Below, one piece after another: positions 1 through 11,685 of a stretch of DNA of 64,000 nucleotides; position 1 is the stretch's first letter, and every line of letters begins with the position of its first letter. The notes beneath the pieces are model-generated. The model was not told where the DNA came from. It was given only the letters and a program-made list of their open reading frames with translations, and searched no databases. Source of the DNA: Hypomyces perniciosus. Taxonomy: Eukaryota; Ascomycota; Sordariomycetes; Hypocreales; Hypocreaceae. The position numbers were made by a program, and so were the translations under genes. Location of the stretch: NCBI GenBank assembly GCA_008477525.1, contig SPDT01000004.1, positions 2,914,001 to 2,978,000 of the forward strand. Direction: 5' to 3'.

Positions 1-741
1 TGCTTATGGGGCGGTGTACGGATAATAAATCTATTGGAGCATTCCATAATACGAAGCGCCCGTAAGGCTACATACGAGGAGACTGGAATAAGGCTCAGAC
101 GGGATCTTCGGAGGTGGACAGTAGTACTCCGTATGTAATATGGAGTTCGATGATTGCTATCTCAGCCTGCCTATAGAGGAAGGGCTTCAACTTCCCACCC
201 TGACATTTCCAAGAGGTTTAATTCGCTGGAGACGAGCGGACCGTTTCCCCTCCAGTAAGAGCTGCCACCCCTTCTCTCCATTCTCCGCAGTTTGCGCCCC
301 CTCCCCCCCTCGTGTCAAACGTCACCAAAACATGGGTTTGGAGCATATATTTCTCATTCACTCCAGTCTAGCGGGTCCGGCAGTAGAACTCCTTTGTTGC
401 GGACTGACGAAATGGACTTTGGCTTGAGAGGCCACAAGCGATCTGGGGTCTATTGGAGATGGCTGGTGTGGATGGTATTATCATTGGTTCCCTCGGCATG
501 GAACCTTGACGCCTGGTCGCGAGATGGGCGGATGGTTCTTGAGAGTGGCGGCAACGCTAGTAAACAGCTCTCCTCGGGCCCCGAATCCTACTATATAATG
601 ACGAAGCGCCAGACTGATTTGCCGTGTGCAGGTCGAATGGCTAGATCTTGTCAGCTCCTCGCTGCTCTATCTGCCGAATGAGAGAGGTGATCGGCATAGG
701 AACCCAGAATTTGACCAAACATCATACACGTACCTATCATC
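1..741. other. Intergenic region upstream of the P450 gene
   Basis: No convincing gene is visible. The short open frames here have no recognisable domains and unlike codon use. One TACTCCGTA motif lies at 125-133. The last 60 bases, with an A at -3, lead into the P450 start at 742. Confidence 0.6.
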
Positions 742-2515
742 ATGTCAGCCGCGGTGGGCGAGTTCGCTCACTTCACCGGTGCCGTTCTATCTGGCGGGTA
801 CATCGTCTGGTCTGTTGTCGAGCGCATCTCGCTCAAGGTGACTGATGGCTATCTGACTCCCTTTGCGGCCTACTCTTCGCTGTGGATCGCCCTCCTACTC
901 ATTCCTTTCTTCGTATCCTTCCGTAACCAGCATCATTACCTCCGTGGCAATCGCATCAATGGCTGCAAACCCTCCAAAGTCTATCCGCACCGAGATCCCA
1001 TCTTCGGCTCGGATATGTTGCGCATCATGCTCAAGGCTGTGAGGGAGCACAGTGTTCTGGATACATGGCATGCCATGTTCCACAATCTCGGCACCACGTA
1101 CTGGACCCTCGCCACGGGCAAATGGATCATTATGACAGAGGAACCGGAGAATTTCAAGTCCATCCTGTCGACGGATTTCGAGTCGTGGCCGCTTGGCTCG
1201 ATTCGCAAGTGGACTCTCCACGAGATCCTCGGCCCGCATGCCATCTTCTCTGTCAACGGGACGGAGTGGCAGCATGCCCGTGCTATGATCCGTCCTAGTT
1301 TTGTGAGGAACCAGATTACGGATCTGGAGTGCACTGATAGACATGTCGACAACTTCCTTGCTAAGCTGCCTAAGGATGGATCCAAGTTTGATATGCAGGA
1401 GTTGCTGTATTACTTTACCATGGACGTATCAACCGACTTCATGTGAGTGGTCAACTACCCTTGTGACACTCATCAACTAACAAATTCGACTTGTAGGTTC
1501 GGATATTCAACCAACATTCTCACTAACCCTACAAAGGAGGCGCTCGATTTCACCAACGGCTTCGACTACACTACCTACGCCGCCACGTCGCGCGGTCGCC
1601 TCGGCCGCCTCGCGCTGCTACTGCCCGACAGAAAGTTCTCGGAACATATCAAGATATGCAACCGCTTCGTCGATGCCTATGTGGCCGAGGCTATGTCTCT
1701 GGAAAAGGAAAAGGAGCGATCGTACATCTTCATGCACGAGATTATCAAGTCCGGAGCGACTCCCAGAATGGTCCGCGATCAATTAATGGCTTTGATCTTG
1801 GGTGGCCGCGACACGAGCGCCAGCACTATGACTTCGCTCTTCTGGATATTGGCTCGACGACCTGACGTGGTGAAGAAGTTGAGAACTGAGATTTCTGACC
1901 TGGATGGTCGGAAGCCGACGTGGGAGGAGCTGAAGAATTTGAAGTACTTGAACATGGTGCTGAAAGAAGGTATGATGACGGTCTTTTTGCTTGTTTGCTT
2001 TTTGCCGGATCATCTTGCTGATCCATACTACTCCGTACAGCTTTGAGACTCTGGGCACCTGTGACCTCCAATATGCGCACTTCCAGCAGAGATACTGTCC
2101 TCCCCAGGGGTGGTGGCCCAGATGGCCAAGGCCCCATGTTCGTTCCCAAGGGCACCGACTGCCGCTTCGTTACCCACAGCATGCACAGGCGGAAAGAATT
2201 TTACGGTGAAGACGCCGAGGAATTCAATCCAGAGCGATGGGACTCTCTTCGACCATCGTAAGTCACCCTGAAACCTCACGCTTTGTCGAGGGATGATGTT
2301 AACTCCGCCTTAGCTGGGAGTATCTCCCCTTCAGTGGTGGACCGAGAATCTGCATTGGACAGCAGTTTGCCCTGACTCAGATGCTTTACTTGATTGCGAG
2401 AGTGTTCCAGTACTTTGACCAGGTTAAACCAGCCGATGATGATCCCATGTTGCAGAAGGTGACCACGACGATGTCTATGGTTAATGGGTGCTGGATCAAC
2501 TTGACGCTGCCTTGA
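742..2515 (+). CDS. Cytochrome P450 monooxygenase, CYP52-clan type
   Basis: Model: exons 742-1442, 1497-1969, 2041-2257 and 2314-2515, giving 530 residues. The sequence shows an N-terminal hydrophobic anchor (about residues 43-58), the I-helix motif GGRDTS (336-341), the K-helix E-x-x-R as EALR (391-394), and the haem loop FSGGPRICIG with the axial Cys at 477. FSGGPRICIGQQFAL is typical of the CYP52 clan (CYP52/CYP539/CYP584/CYP655 and similar), endoplasmic-reticulum enzymes that mostly omega-hydroxylate alkanes and fatty acids using NADPH-P450 reductase. The three introns are 54, 71 and 56 bp and keep phase. The ATG at 742 is the first in frame and has A at -3. Intron 2 holds a TACTCCGTA motif right by its acceptor. 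No biosynthetic cluster neighbours are seen, so a primary lipid or alkane role is more likely than secondary metabolism. The subfamily is inferred. Confidence 0.93.
2029..2037 (+). repeat. TACTCCGTA motif inside a P450 intron
   Basis: An exact copy of the window's dispersed 9-bp motif. It ends three bases before the 3' splice AG of P450 intron 2, so it occupies the space between branch site and acceptor. Confidence 0.85.
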
Positions 2516-3035
2516 ATTTGTCGATGGGGCAGAATGAGCTGGGACTTGGAGCAGGTTTTATGAGATGTCTCTTTTTCTTGTCGGATACTCAATGGTTTTA
2601 TGTCACTCTGAATGAATATCAGTATATGATAACACTCTGTACCTTACTTTGTGCTTGGCCATATCTGGACTTTTGTATGCCATTTGGAGGCGACCCGATG
2701 GGTGATGTCTCGTTGTACACAACATGGCAACATCACGACCATAAAATACCACAACTGGATACCACAACTAGATAAAATTAAAAATGAGAACATTAAAAAT
2801 GACAACTCTGAGATCATCTCACCTGAAATTCAATATGGAAACAATTTTCTAACCGTTCTTTTCTGCCTGACAAACACCGCCCATGTCATCACGTGACCAC
2901 GCATTTTCCCCTTGGCCAGAAACAGCTATGAGCTCTGCGGCTTGAACTTCCGCCAAACAGAAAACAAAAAACCACCGGTTTTCTGTTTTTCATCCCGTCG
3001 CCCACAAGCAAAGCGGTCGCACGAAATCCGCAACG
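2516..3035. other. Intergenic region between P450 and RNPS1-like gene
   Basis: About 520 bp holding the 3' region of the P450 gene and the promoter of the SR protein gene. AT-rich around 2740-2870. No gene is seen. Confidence 0.6.
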
Positions 3036-4116
3036 ATGGCATCTCCTTCGCCATCCAGAGGTCGAGTCAGGTCCGCATCGCGCTCTCCGCCCCCGCGGTC
3101 CGATGATTCACGATCGCCACGCCGTCGTCGATACGATTCGCGCGGGCCTTCGCGGTCCAGATCGCGATCGTATTCGCCTCCCCCGCGGCGCAATGGGCGT
3201 CACAGGAGTGAGAGCCGCAGCTGGAGCCGTGACCGGGGCGGAAAGGATAGCAGGTCGCCCAGTGAAAGTCCCTTGGCTAAGAGCACAAAGGTGGGTTGCC
3301 GTGCGAGATGTGTCGGCAGCTGTCAGATTTGGGCAAAACAACTGACAGTCCATTTTCGTTGTGATAGATTGTTGTGGAGCGGTTGTCGAAGAACATTACC
3401 GAGGAGCATCTCTACGAGATATTTGGCCAGTTTGGACACATCAAGGATCTAGACCTCCCCATCAACAGAACTTGTGAGCAGCTCGGCTCTCCCCCCTCCA
3501 AGTCCCAAGTTTGCGCCTCAAAGGTATTAACCCATGATGGCCCTTAGTCGGCACCAATCGAGGCACTGCGTACATCCTCTACGATCATGAGGCCGATGCC
3601 GAAGCTGCCATCGCACACATGCACGAAGCGCAAGTCGACGGCGCCATCATCAACGTCTCGATCGTCTTGCAGCGCAGGAAGTTGTCGCCTGCCCCTCCAA
3701 CAGCTCGACGAGGTGCGAACATCGATCCCCGAGTTCCCTTTTCTGGACCGCGTGGAGGAGGCCCGCCTACCATGCCATCGGGTGGTGGCAGTGGAGGTGG
3801 TGGAGGAGGAGGACGCCGTCGCCAATCACCAGCGAGTCGATACGGTCCCCGATCTGATGTGTACAGACCTGCGTCCCGGTCGCCTTCGAGATCACCTGGC
3901 GGTGGTGCACCAGCCTCTCGTGGCGGAGGCGGAACCAGGTATCGCAGCCGCTCCAACTCGTACTCGTCACGATCCAGATCGAGATCACCTGCACCTAGAA
4001 GACGGGGCGGTGGAGGTGGTCGACATGAGGATTACGATTCCAAACGACGCAGTCGCAGTCGCAGCTACGATGGCAATCGAAGCCGCTCGCGCAGCAAAGG
4101 TCGAGGGCATAAATGA
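3036..4116 (+). CDS. SR-type RNA-binding protein with one RRM, RNPS1-like
   Basis: Model: exons 3036-3290, 3368-3473 and 3548-4116, giving 309 residues. Order of parts: an N-terminal Arg/Ser-rich region (about 1-85), one RRM (about 86-165; it begins IVVERLSKNITEEHLYEIF and the RNP1-like strand is GTAYILYDH), a Gly-rich linker, and a long C-terminal RS/RGG tail ending in KGRGHK. RNPS1 in other eukaryotes is an exon-junction/ASAP-complex splicing activator acting in the nucleus, and the single central RRM flanked by RS domains fits it well. Introns are 77 and 74 bp, and the second splits the RRM. The start is the first ATG, directly before the SPSPSRGR repeat. A different SR protein is possible but the RRM pattern favours RNPS1. 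Confidence 0.88.
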
Positions 4117-5181
4117 TTGATGTGCTCTACCTTGCGGTATAATAGTGATGAAACTTGGTTCTTTCGGTTGGCGTTTGAGGGCCTGGTAACAATACAGGAG
4201 GTTTCGGCAATTGTCAGATATGGAAATTGTGTATGATTTGGTTGCCCGGCGTTTATACGTGCTCAATCGAGGCAGAGTGAGTCTGTCATTGTCAATATGG
4301 AATTCTAGCTACGAGATAGCTGTTGACATTTCTCTGAATTGATCCATCAAATGAGTCTACCTACCTCTTGTAACTATCTCGTGTGCTTCGGTCGGTTATT
4401 ATGCCTTCTCTGTTTACATACCTAGGATCAGATCATATCTACCTTGGTCACAGGCTATCGCTGGCTTCTGTCAAGGTCTTCTGATCCTACTCCTACCTAC
4501 CCTATATCACAAAATTTCCTGCCAAAAGTCACAAAGCCTCTGATATAGTTCCGTGTCAATTTTGAAGAGTTTCTGGTGTAATACACAAATAAAATGTCTT
4601 GCGGAAGCCACAGAAGAATAGCCGACATGGTTTGCTATTATTAGGTAATATTTGTCTTGTCTCGCTCATCACCGACACCCAAGACTCTTGTGCAACTCGA
4701 CTGAATCACCAAACTCAAATCCTACCACTAATCACACACATCACAGACCATAGCATTGCGGAAGCTCAACCCGGTTATTACACTAGGTAGTGGCATGTAG
4801 GACAGATGACGTTGCACTAAACTCGGTCGTATCACTCGAACCAAGCAATTCAAATCGAAGAAGGCTGGTTGGTTTATTTATCCGTCAAATCGGTCAATAT
4901 CGGTCAATCACCGAAACCCACAAACCCACATCTCCAGTAGACCGCGTGAGGCATGCATAGTAATACTACTACGGAGTAATACTAGTAGTAATTATTCCCT
5001 ACTAGAAGCCAATGTTGCTAATAGCTAATACTAAGGTACTAGACGTCTCGTCTAAGTTTACCGAGCTGTATAAGTGCTTACCCATTACCCCCATTACCCC
5101 ATGCATAAAACGCCTCCCTGGAATGTCAATGACAGCCCCCATGCGTACCAAACAGAAAGGCCCGAATTTCCCCAGTCTTTT
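4117..5181. other. Convergent intergenic region
   Basis: About 1.07 kb between the 3' ends of the SR protein gene and the fasciclin gene. It is AT-rich with no supported gene. One TACGGAGTA motif lies at 4970-4978, followed by a run of TAG/TAC triplets. Confidence 0.6.
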
Positions 5182-6564
5182 TTACATCAACGCCATCCCG
5201 GCAGCAGCAGCGCCCGCACCCAATATCCCTAACGCTGCTGCCACGTGGGCTGTTGGTCTCGCGGGTACAGCACCACCTTTGCTGGAGCTTGACCATAGCC
5301 TTGTCGTTGTGCCTGTTGCTGTCGAGTTGGCCAAAGTGTCCGAAGCTGTGGTAGTAGTAACGGGACAGCTAACTGTGCACGGCAAGGCGCTGGTGAAGGG
5401 GTCCTTTGCTGTACTGATGGGGTACACAGGAGCCTGTGCTGGCAGCGTGGGGTTGGGGAGGGCGCCCTTGTCGTCTGGGTTCAGCACATCGGATATGATG
5501 TGCAGGATGCCATTGGCGATGAGGATATCCGGCTGGACGATTTGTGCCGAGTTGACGTACTTGTTGTTGCCCGCTTGGCGGACGACCACGGGCTGTTGGG
5601 TATTTCCCGATGCGTCTTTGGCGAGGGTTTGGAACTGTGTGCCGTTGGTTAGGTTAGAGGAGACGAGGACGTAGTTGGGGATGATGTGGTAGTTCATGAT
5701 GCGGGCGATTTGTGCGGTAGTGAGGTTTTTGAGCGAACCGCCTACGACATCGAAGGCTTTATCCTGAGGGGCGAAGACAGTGATGTTTTGCCTATCTGCG
5801 ACACCTGGCATGAGATTTCCTGCGTAGAGTCCGCCGAGGAAGTTGGGCAGCTTGAAGGCCTGCGTGGTATTGGAGAGACGAGCAGGCGGGATGAGTAAGT
5901 TGTCCACGACCTGGATGAGGCCCCCCTGGAAGGGGATGTCGCCATCGACGAGGGTGCAGCGGGTGCCCATACTGGTGGTGAAGACTACGGTGTCGCCGGG
6001 CTGTTTGTTGATGAGGACATTTTGGCCTGCGGTGACGTTGGTGTACTTGGGGCTGGTGAGGAGAGAGGGCTTCACGTATGTTGGGCCTGTGGCGAGGGCA
6101 TCGGTTGAGACGGTGCCTTGAAGGATGTGGTATTGGAGGAGAGGGACTGTGGTGGCCTTGTCGTCAGGGTTCCAGATGTCGTTGAGAGATGTGTAGGGGA
6201 TGTTCTTGAAGGCCTCGTTTGAGGGGGCGATGATCTGAGAAGTTAGTACGATATTACGAAGATTTTAACATGATCTGTATAAGATGAGCCAACTTACCGT
6301 GACGCCAGAGTAGCTGGGAAGTTGGAGCAAGACGTCGGGATACTTCTGTGGAGTGTGTTAGTAAACATTCATGATGACTGGAAGCTTGCTTGCTATCGGG
6401 GAAGACGACCGTACCTTAATCAGATCATAATATGTAGAAAGATCCTTGTTACCTGCCAAGATGGTTCCCAGATCTTTGGGAGGATCCGCCGCAGTGACGG
6501 AGCCGAGCAAGGCTACCAAAGCCAAAAGGGTCTTTGACATCATCATAGCCATCAGAGAACACAA
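5182..6564 (-). CDS. Secreted fasciclin (FAS1) domain protein, probably GPI-anchored
   Basis: Model on the minus strand: exons 6564-6415, 6345-6298 and 6234-5182, giving 416 residues. There is an N-terminal signal peptide (core KTLLALVALLGSVTAA), then two FAS1 repeats. The first contains IIAPSNEAFKNI and ends in a YHILQG-type strand. The second contains ITVFAPQDKAFDVV and ILHIISDVL. A Ser/Thr-rich tail and a C-terminal hydrophobic Ala/Gly stretch suggest GPI attachment. FAS1 proteins act in adhesion or at the cell surface. Four in-frame ATGs lie within 24 bp (6564, 6552, 6546 and 6540); the 6540 ATG gives the cleanest signal peptide (408 residues), so the exact start is open. Introns of 69 and 63 bp are in phase 0. 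Confidence 0.88.
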
Positions 6565-8040
6565 CTACCAATTGATACGATCTAGCAACAACTGTGACGA
6601 ATGCGGTATCCTAAGAAAGGTTTAAGAATGTATTATCCAGTGAAACAACAGCACGGCGGCCACAGAAAGAAGGTAGGGTTGCAATTTGATGGCCGGCCGG
6701 GATGTGGATCTCAGCCGGATCGGATGAGGCCGGACCGTTGGGATCTACCCGGCTTTTGAGGAGCTGAACCGAAGAGGCTGAAGGATGACGACAGCAATTG
6801 AGTTTCAGGAACGGATAAGATGGCGCGCAAATACTGTTTTCTGATATTGCCCAGAATTCTGGATATCCAAATTGGGGACAGTATGAAGAAATAGAGTTTC
6901 CGATGGTTCAAATGGGGGATAGACGACACAACTTCTCCATTTCAGTTCGTGTCTAGCTGCCAGGAACACAAGATAAGACCCCGTGTGTGCGGAGTAAAGA
7001 AACGAGATAGTTGGGCATCAGCGAAGAGAATATGACAGAAAAGACGACATTGGGAAATAAATACGAGCACCGAGTCGGTGTCACGGCCATGACGGCATCC
7101 GAGTGTGTGTATCTTACGACGCATCACCACATTGGATCAAGAATCACCGCCAGCTCAACGCTGTACTTGGTGCAACTAACCAAACCCCCCCTTTACCTAC
7201 ATGCTATCAAGTCTCATTTTTTAGTTAGTGTACCTGAATGATCGGCGTCTTACGTCCTATATTGCTTCTTGACACAATCGCTTCGCCAGGGCACCAACCA
7301 GACACGCCGTTCGCTTCTTTTTTTTAGCTGCGGCCGCTAAAGGCCAGAAACATGCGCCAACGAAAGCGGCTGGAAATGCATTATTCTTGTTCTGACATCT
7401 AACTGAACGGCGTGTAAGCTGAAACTTTTAGTGGTGGTGTGATGTATTCAGCATCTTTCGACTGTAGTTCTGATATCTGTTGATCCTACCATGCGTATTG
7501 ATGTGCCGGTAGACCCGAGTTTGAGCATGGCACACGGAAGATATCAGCCGTTGATAGTACTCTGTATGTCGGGTGCAGTTTCTGCTTCGTTCTCATACGA
7601 GACTTGCGTTGAGTTGCGTGTGTTTGTCATACTCCCTCCCCTCAGGCGTGTAAGTGAGGTGGTGTGCGCAATGCCGTGATATCCAGCCCCATTTTCGCTA
7701 TCGCCGTCGTAGTATGCATGCATGCAGCTATTCTCAACACGAACATGTTCGCAAGGAAAGAAAGCAAAGGGAAAACAAGAAAAAAAAAACCCCTGTCCCA
7801 ACTGCAACACACACCCAGCAGCACAACAACATGTGGCACCACATCGCCAGCTTAGTTTCTCGTATTGAACAGCCAAGACACGATGCCAACGCACACACTA
7901 CTGTACAGAGACGTCGCTAAACGGCTGCTACTGCACGCATTTTCCTGTTTATCTGATGGGTGTGTTGATGCCTCGCCCTTCCCAGTGGTCGAGAGACTGT
8001 TTGCTCTGTTACGAGGTTTCAGGTGGACATGTATGAAGTA

Positions 8041-8092
8041 GTGGCAGCAGTAGTAGCAGCAGTAGCAGCAGCAGTAGTAGCACTTGAGAGAA
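8041..8092. repeat. CAG/TAG trinucleotide repeat
   Basis: An imperfect tandem array of GCA/GTA triplets in intergenic DNA. Confidence 0.8.
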
Positions 8093-8306
8093 TGCATGAG
8101 GAGCAATCAAGTCTTTGTTCCCGGTAAATCGGCACGCTTCCGGGTTCTATCTTTGGATTGCCCCATATGGCAATTGGTGATGTTGGGCCGCTTTCTTCTT
8201 TTCTTTGCTTTTCTTCTGCACGGTCTTTTTAGCCTGCGGGAATAATAAAAGTGTTTTCATGCAGTGTTCCGCTCTAATTGTCATGGGGGTCATTTACTAC
8301 TCGTAC

Positions 8307-8322
8307 TACGGAGTACTCCGTA
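8307..8322. repeat. Perfect 16-bp palindrome TACGGAGTACTCCGTA
   Basis: Two copies of the dispersed 9-mer overlap by two bases in opposite orientation, forming a perfect palindrome. The same 16-mer occurs again at 51095-51110. Confidence 0.9.
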
Positions 8323-9005
8323 CTAGTATCAGATTCACGATGGTTACCTATAGAGGAAACTTTCTGATGCGGTGAATGATGGGCCTGTTGTTCATAACGA
8401 AATGTCTCTGATTAACTCATCAATAGTGGTGCTAAAATTTTCTTCGGCCCTGCCAAGAGTGTCCGGTCGCTTCCTAGAATCCTGGTGGCATGTAATAATC
8501 TCGTAGCACCATTAATTGCTTCTTTGTGTTTAATGGAAATTTGTGTCACAGATGACGGATATTAGCAATTAACCTTGTGTCCCATTACCTATCCATAGCA
8601 AGGCAAGATTAGGCAACACGGCCCAACAACATATCGTACGAGTATATACGAGGGCCGCAGGTGCAAGGAGCCGTTATTCTCATTGGCAATCATGTCCCTG
8701 ATAAGCCTCTTCCGTAACTGGCAACCAGTTCGCATTACTTCGTACATACTTCGTACATACATGGACATGATAAGCATGGCTCATTTCGAAGACGGGATGC
8801 AACGTCAATCAACAAGCCGCCTCGCATTGTCGATCTGTACTCGTACGTAATACTGCATGTAACCAAAGAAGAGGGGAAAAAAATTAAAAAAAAAATTCTG
8901 TCGGTGTGATGAAACAAAAAAAGAAAACAATCCATTGTCACGTTTGAGTCAAAACCTGCGCGCACATACATCACTGCACGTGGATGACACAATACGAGAT
9001 ACTGC

Positions 9006-10085
9006 TACTCCGTACTCCGTACTTCGTACCAAGTGCGACATGCAGCAGTCAAGAATACAACGACATATTAAACGCCGCCAAAGCCGCCCATCAGAGACAC
9101 AAGTGTGCATCTTTAAAAATAGAGACAATAGGATCGATTGGCTTGCCGATCCGGAACTGGTGGTGGACTGGTGGGGGCGGCCGCAGATCATCAACTGTTG
9201 GGTGGATTTGCGTCCGGGACGGAGGATTCAAAGTCCAATCATATAGCGGTTCGTGTTTATCGGAGTCTAGAAAAAGACGCTTCGCTTCGGTGCCGAGGCT
9301 TCGTAAAATGTGTGCGATACGAGTAGTAGTAGAAGTAGTGGTAGTACTAATAGCACTGGACTCGGTATCGTACTCCGTATCTACATGGACACGGCCCCGG
9401 AGATGGACTATTTCGGAATCGGGCTGAGCCACGATGGTGATATTGAGGGAGACATGTCCGTTTAGTTGCTCCTCAGGAAAGCTAGTGAGATAAGTGAAGT
9501 GTGAAGCAACTGAATTTTCTGAGCATCTTCGTCGTTGGGAGACCCATGTTTGACAAGCAGAGATGGATGGATGGAGACGGTGGGGTCTCGAATTCAGCTT
9601 GACGACGCCAGTCAGTTGGAGTATATGCCGTAATGTTGGAGGAGATACGGAGTACGGAGCAGAGTGGTTGTTGGAAGAAGTGGCGTAGCAAGATCAGGTC
9701 GTTATTATATTGGCTCGGTTCATCCGGCGTATGCGCGTATCCCAGATAGTGCCTAGCAGTACTCCGTACGGATATGCGGAGATACGGAGCACGCAGAGTA
9801 TTCAAGATTGAAGAGTGAACATTGAAAGCTTCATCAACACTCATTACCGGTTGGATATGGTAAGTAAGGTAGTACTCCGTATAAGAAACCCGTATTTCTT
9901 TCTGATAAAGATCCTTTCCAAGACGGCAGCGAGCGATATTAGCGGAAGGGCATTGGCTTGTTGGCGGCGCCGGCTAGTTAACGGTTTACCATATGGCCCC
10001 GATAAACTTACTGCGAAGCATCAGTTAGCGCAAAGAAGCCATCCAAGAGCCACTTGTTTTTGATTGATACTACTACTACTCCGTA
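9006..10085. repeat. Cluster of TACTCCGTA/TACTTCGTA motifs
   Basis: Exact copies begin at 9006, 9013, 9020 (TTC variant), 9371, 9646 (reverse), 9760, 9873 and 10077. The first three overlap as a head-to-tail array of 7-bp units. Several near-matches lie between them. No coding sequence is supported here. Confidence 0.85.
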
Positions 10086-10100
10086 CTACTACTACTGCAT
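10067..10100. repeat. TAC triplet repeat
   Basis: An imperfect TAC/ACT repeat interrupted by one TACTCCGTA motif. Confidence 0.75.
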
Positions 10101-11685
10101 CGTAATAATAGTATGGATCATGCCGTCTATCATCTATGACGTGATTTATACTAATCGAAAAGAAAAGAGCTGAAAAAAGAAATGTCAACTCGTATGGTTT
10201 CGGGCTTCATGCATCTCCCGGCTTTTCTTGGCCAAAAACGAGGGTCACTGCACCGTCGACGAAGTCCGGCACCTTACAACGGACCTACCTTATTTGGTGT
10301 TGGCGCGCGGTTTGTGCCCTGGCTAGCGAAAGAGGGGAAAGGACGATTGGGGGTGCATTTAGCCAAAGGCGGTGACAAAGTGTCCCTGCAGGAACACAAG
10401 CCACGCTCGCTCAATTTCAGCCACATCTGCTGCCGCTTTTCTCGGAGTCCACGACAAACCCCGACTGAATGTACATACTTCGTACGTTGGCGCTGAAGCT
10501 GCCAATGTTCACCGTCACCTGAGCATCCACTTGGCGGCGCTTCGGTTCAGAGTCACGGCGCTTCAGTTGACTCCATCGCAGGATTTTGAATACGAATTGT
10601 AGTGCATACATACTAATGGAGCAGCATTGAGCGCTTAGGTTCTGATGGCCAAACGAGAGGACGAGACGCCATATCAGTCTATCATTACTAACTGACGGTG
10701 ACCCGCATAGCGTCGCAACCGACTCCTTCGCCTGCATGTACATACGAGTATGTCGATGCGGCTTCTTGATAGTCTCAGGCAATAGACATCTTGGCACCGC
10801 TGGCGACAGGGCGTATGACGGGCCTGAAGGAGAATCAAGGGTCTGGACCGTTCAACACATTGTGTGATAGATCGTATACGAAGTATGCTGTCTTCGGGAT
10901 GCAACCTGGTGGTCGCCGAACCATCAGCGTGTATGCATAGCTGCTGCATACTTACATAAGCTGGTCCATACTTCGTAAAATCTTTGTCATTCTCAAGCGG
11001 GTTTCGAAGGTTCCATCACCATGTTCGTACGGCGGAACGGCTGATTCGACGCCGGGATTTCTACCTAGCTTCCAGGTTGATATTTCCGTCCACAGACCAG
11101 CTTAACATCCATGACTACCTAGGTACTAATAAATACTACACACACGCCCCGGTCACAGCGCCAGGGGGGCTCGCTCAGGCCAGGATCTTAATGTATCTTA
11201 TGTATGGAGTATGCAGCAGCCTTTGCAGCCTTTGCAGCAGCCAGAAGCCGGACGGCGTCTCCACTGCAGACAAGCCAGCGCTACCCAGAATGCACTGTAA
11301 TCGACCACTAGTATTACTTGTAAAGCAGCACACACACAGGCGTTATACTTCGGTTCAGTTCAGTCCTATTTTGAGATCATTCAACCTTTCACCTTCTTTT
11401 TCATCTGTTCGTCTTTTTGCCTCTCTCCCTGCGTCCGACATCATCCATTATTGGATCAACGCCTTGCCCGTTCCGTCCTGTGGGCTCCAACGTAATACGT
11501 CCGTCCATTCGTTCTTTGGGATAGGCTAAGACTCGACATTCACATCATTGTCGAGCCTCTCTCTCAAGGCTCTTCTTCTCTCTGGGACGGCTGTAAGGGT
11601 CAAGAGTCGTAGCCAGCACTCCTCTTACTTCGTCATCGCCTGTTCGTCCTACTTCCGCACACAATAACAATAATTTCCAATCGCA

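Larger units (their letters stand above)
6565..11685. other. Long gene-free region rich in palindromic 9-mers
   Basis: About 5.1 kb without a supported gene between the divergent fasciclin and GH16 genes. Open frames are short, overlap on both strands and show no domains. It holds the densest set of TACTCCGTA/TACTTCGTA motifs in the window, CAG/TAG triplet repeats, oligo-A runs near 8880, and a pyrimidine-rich leader (about 11380-11685) before the GH16 start. It may hold long promoters, non-coding transcripts or decayed elements. Confidence 0.55.

Noticed and set aside
3585..4120. Long frames on both strands over the SR protein tail
   Set aside because: RS/RGG repeats give open frames in several phases; the RRM-linked frame is the real one.
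9091..9432. Minus-strand frame of 113 codons in the motif-rich intergenic region
   Set aside because: It overlaps several motif copies and triplet repeats, has no domain or splice context, and an overlapping plus-strand frame is equally long.
10984..11529. Plus-strand frame of 181 codons upstream of the GH16 gene
   Set aside because: Its composition follows the pyrimidine-rich leader (Ser, Leu, Phe and Pro runs) and it has no recognisable features.
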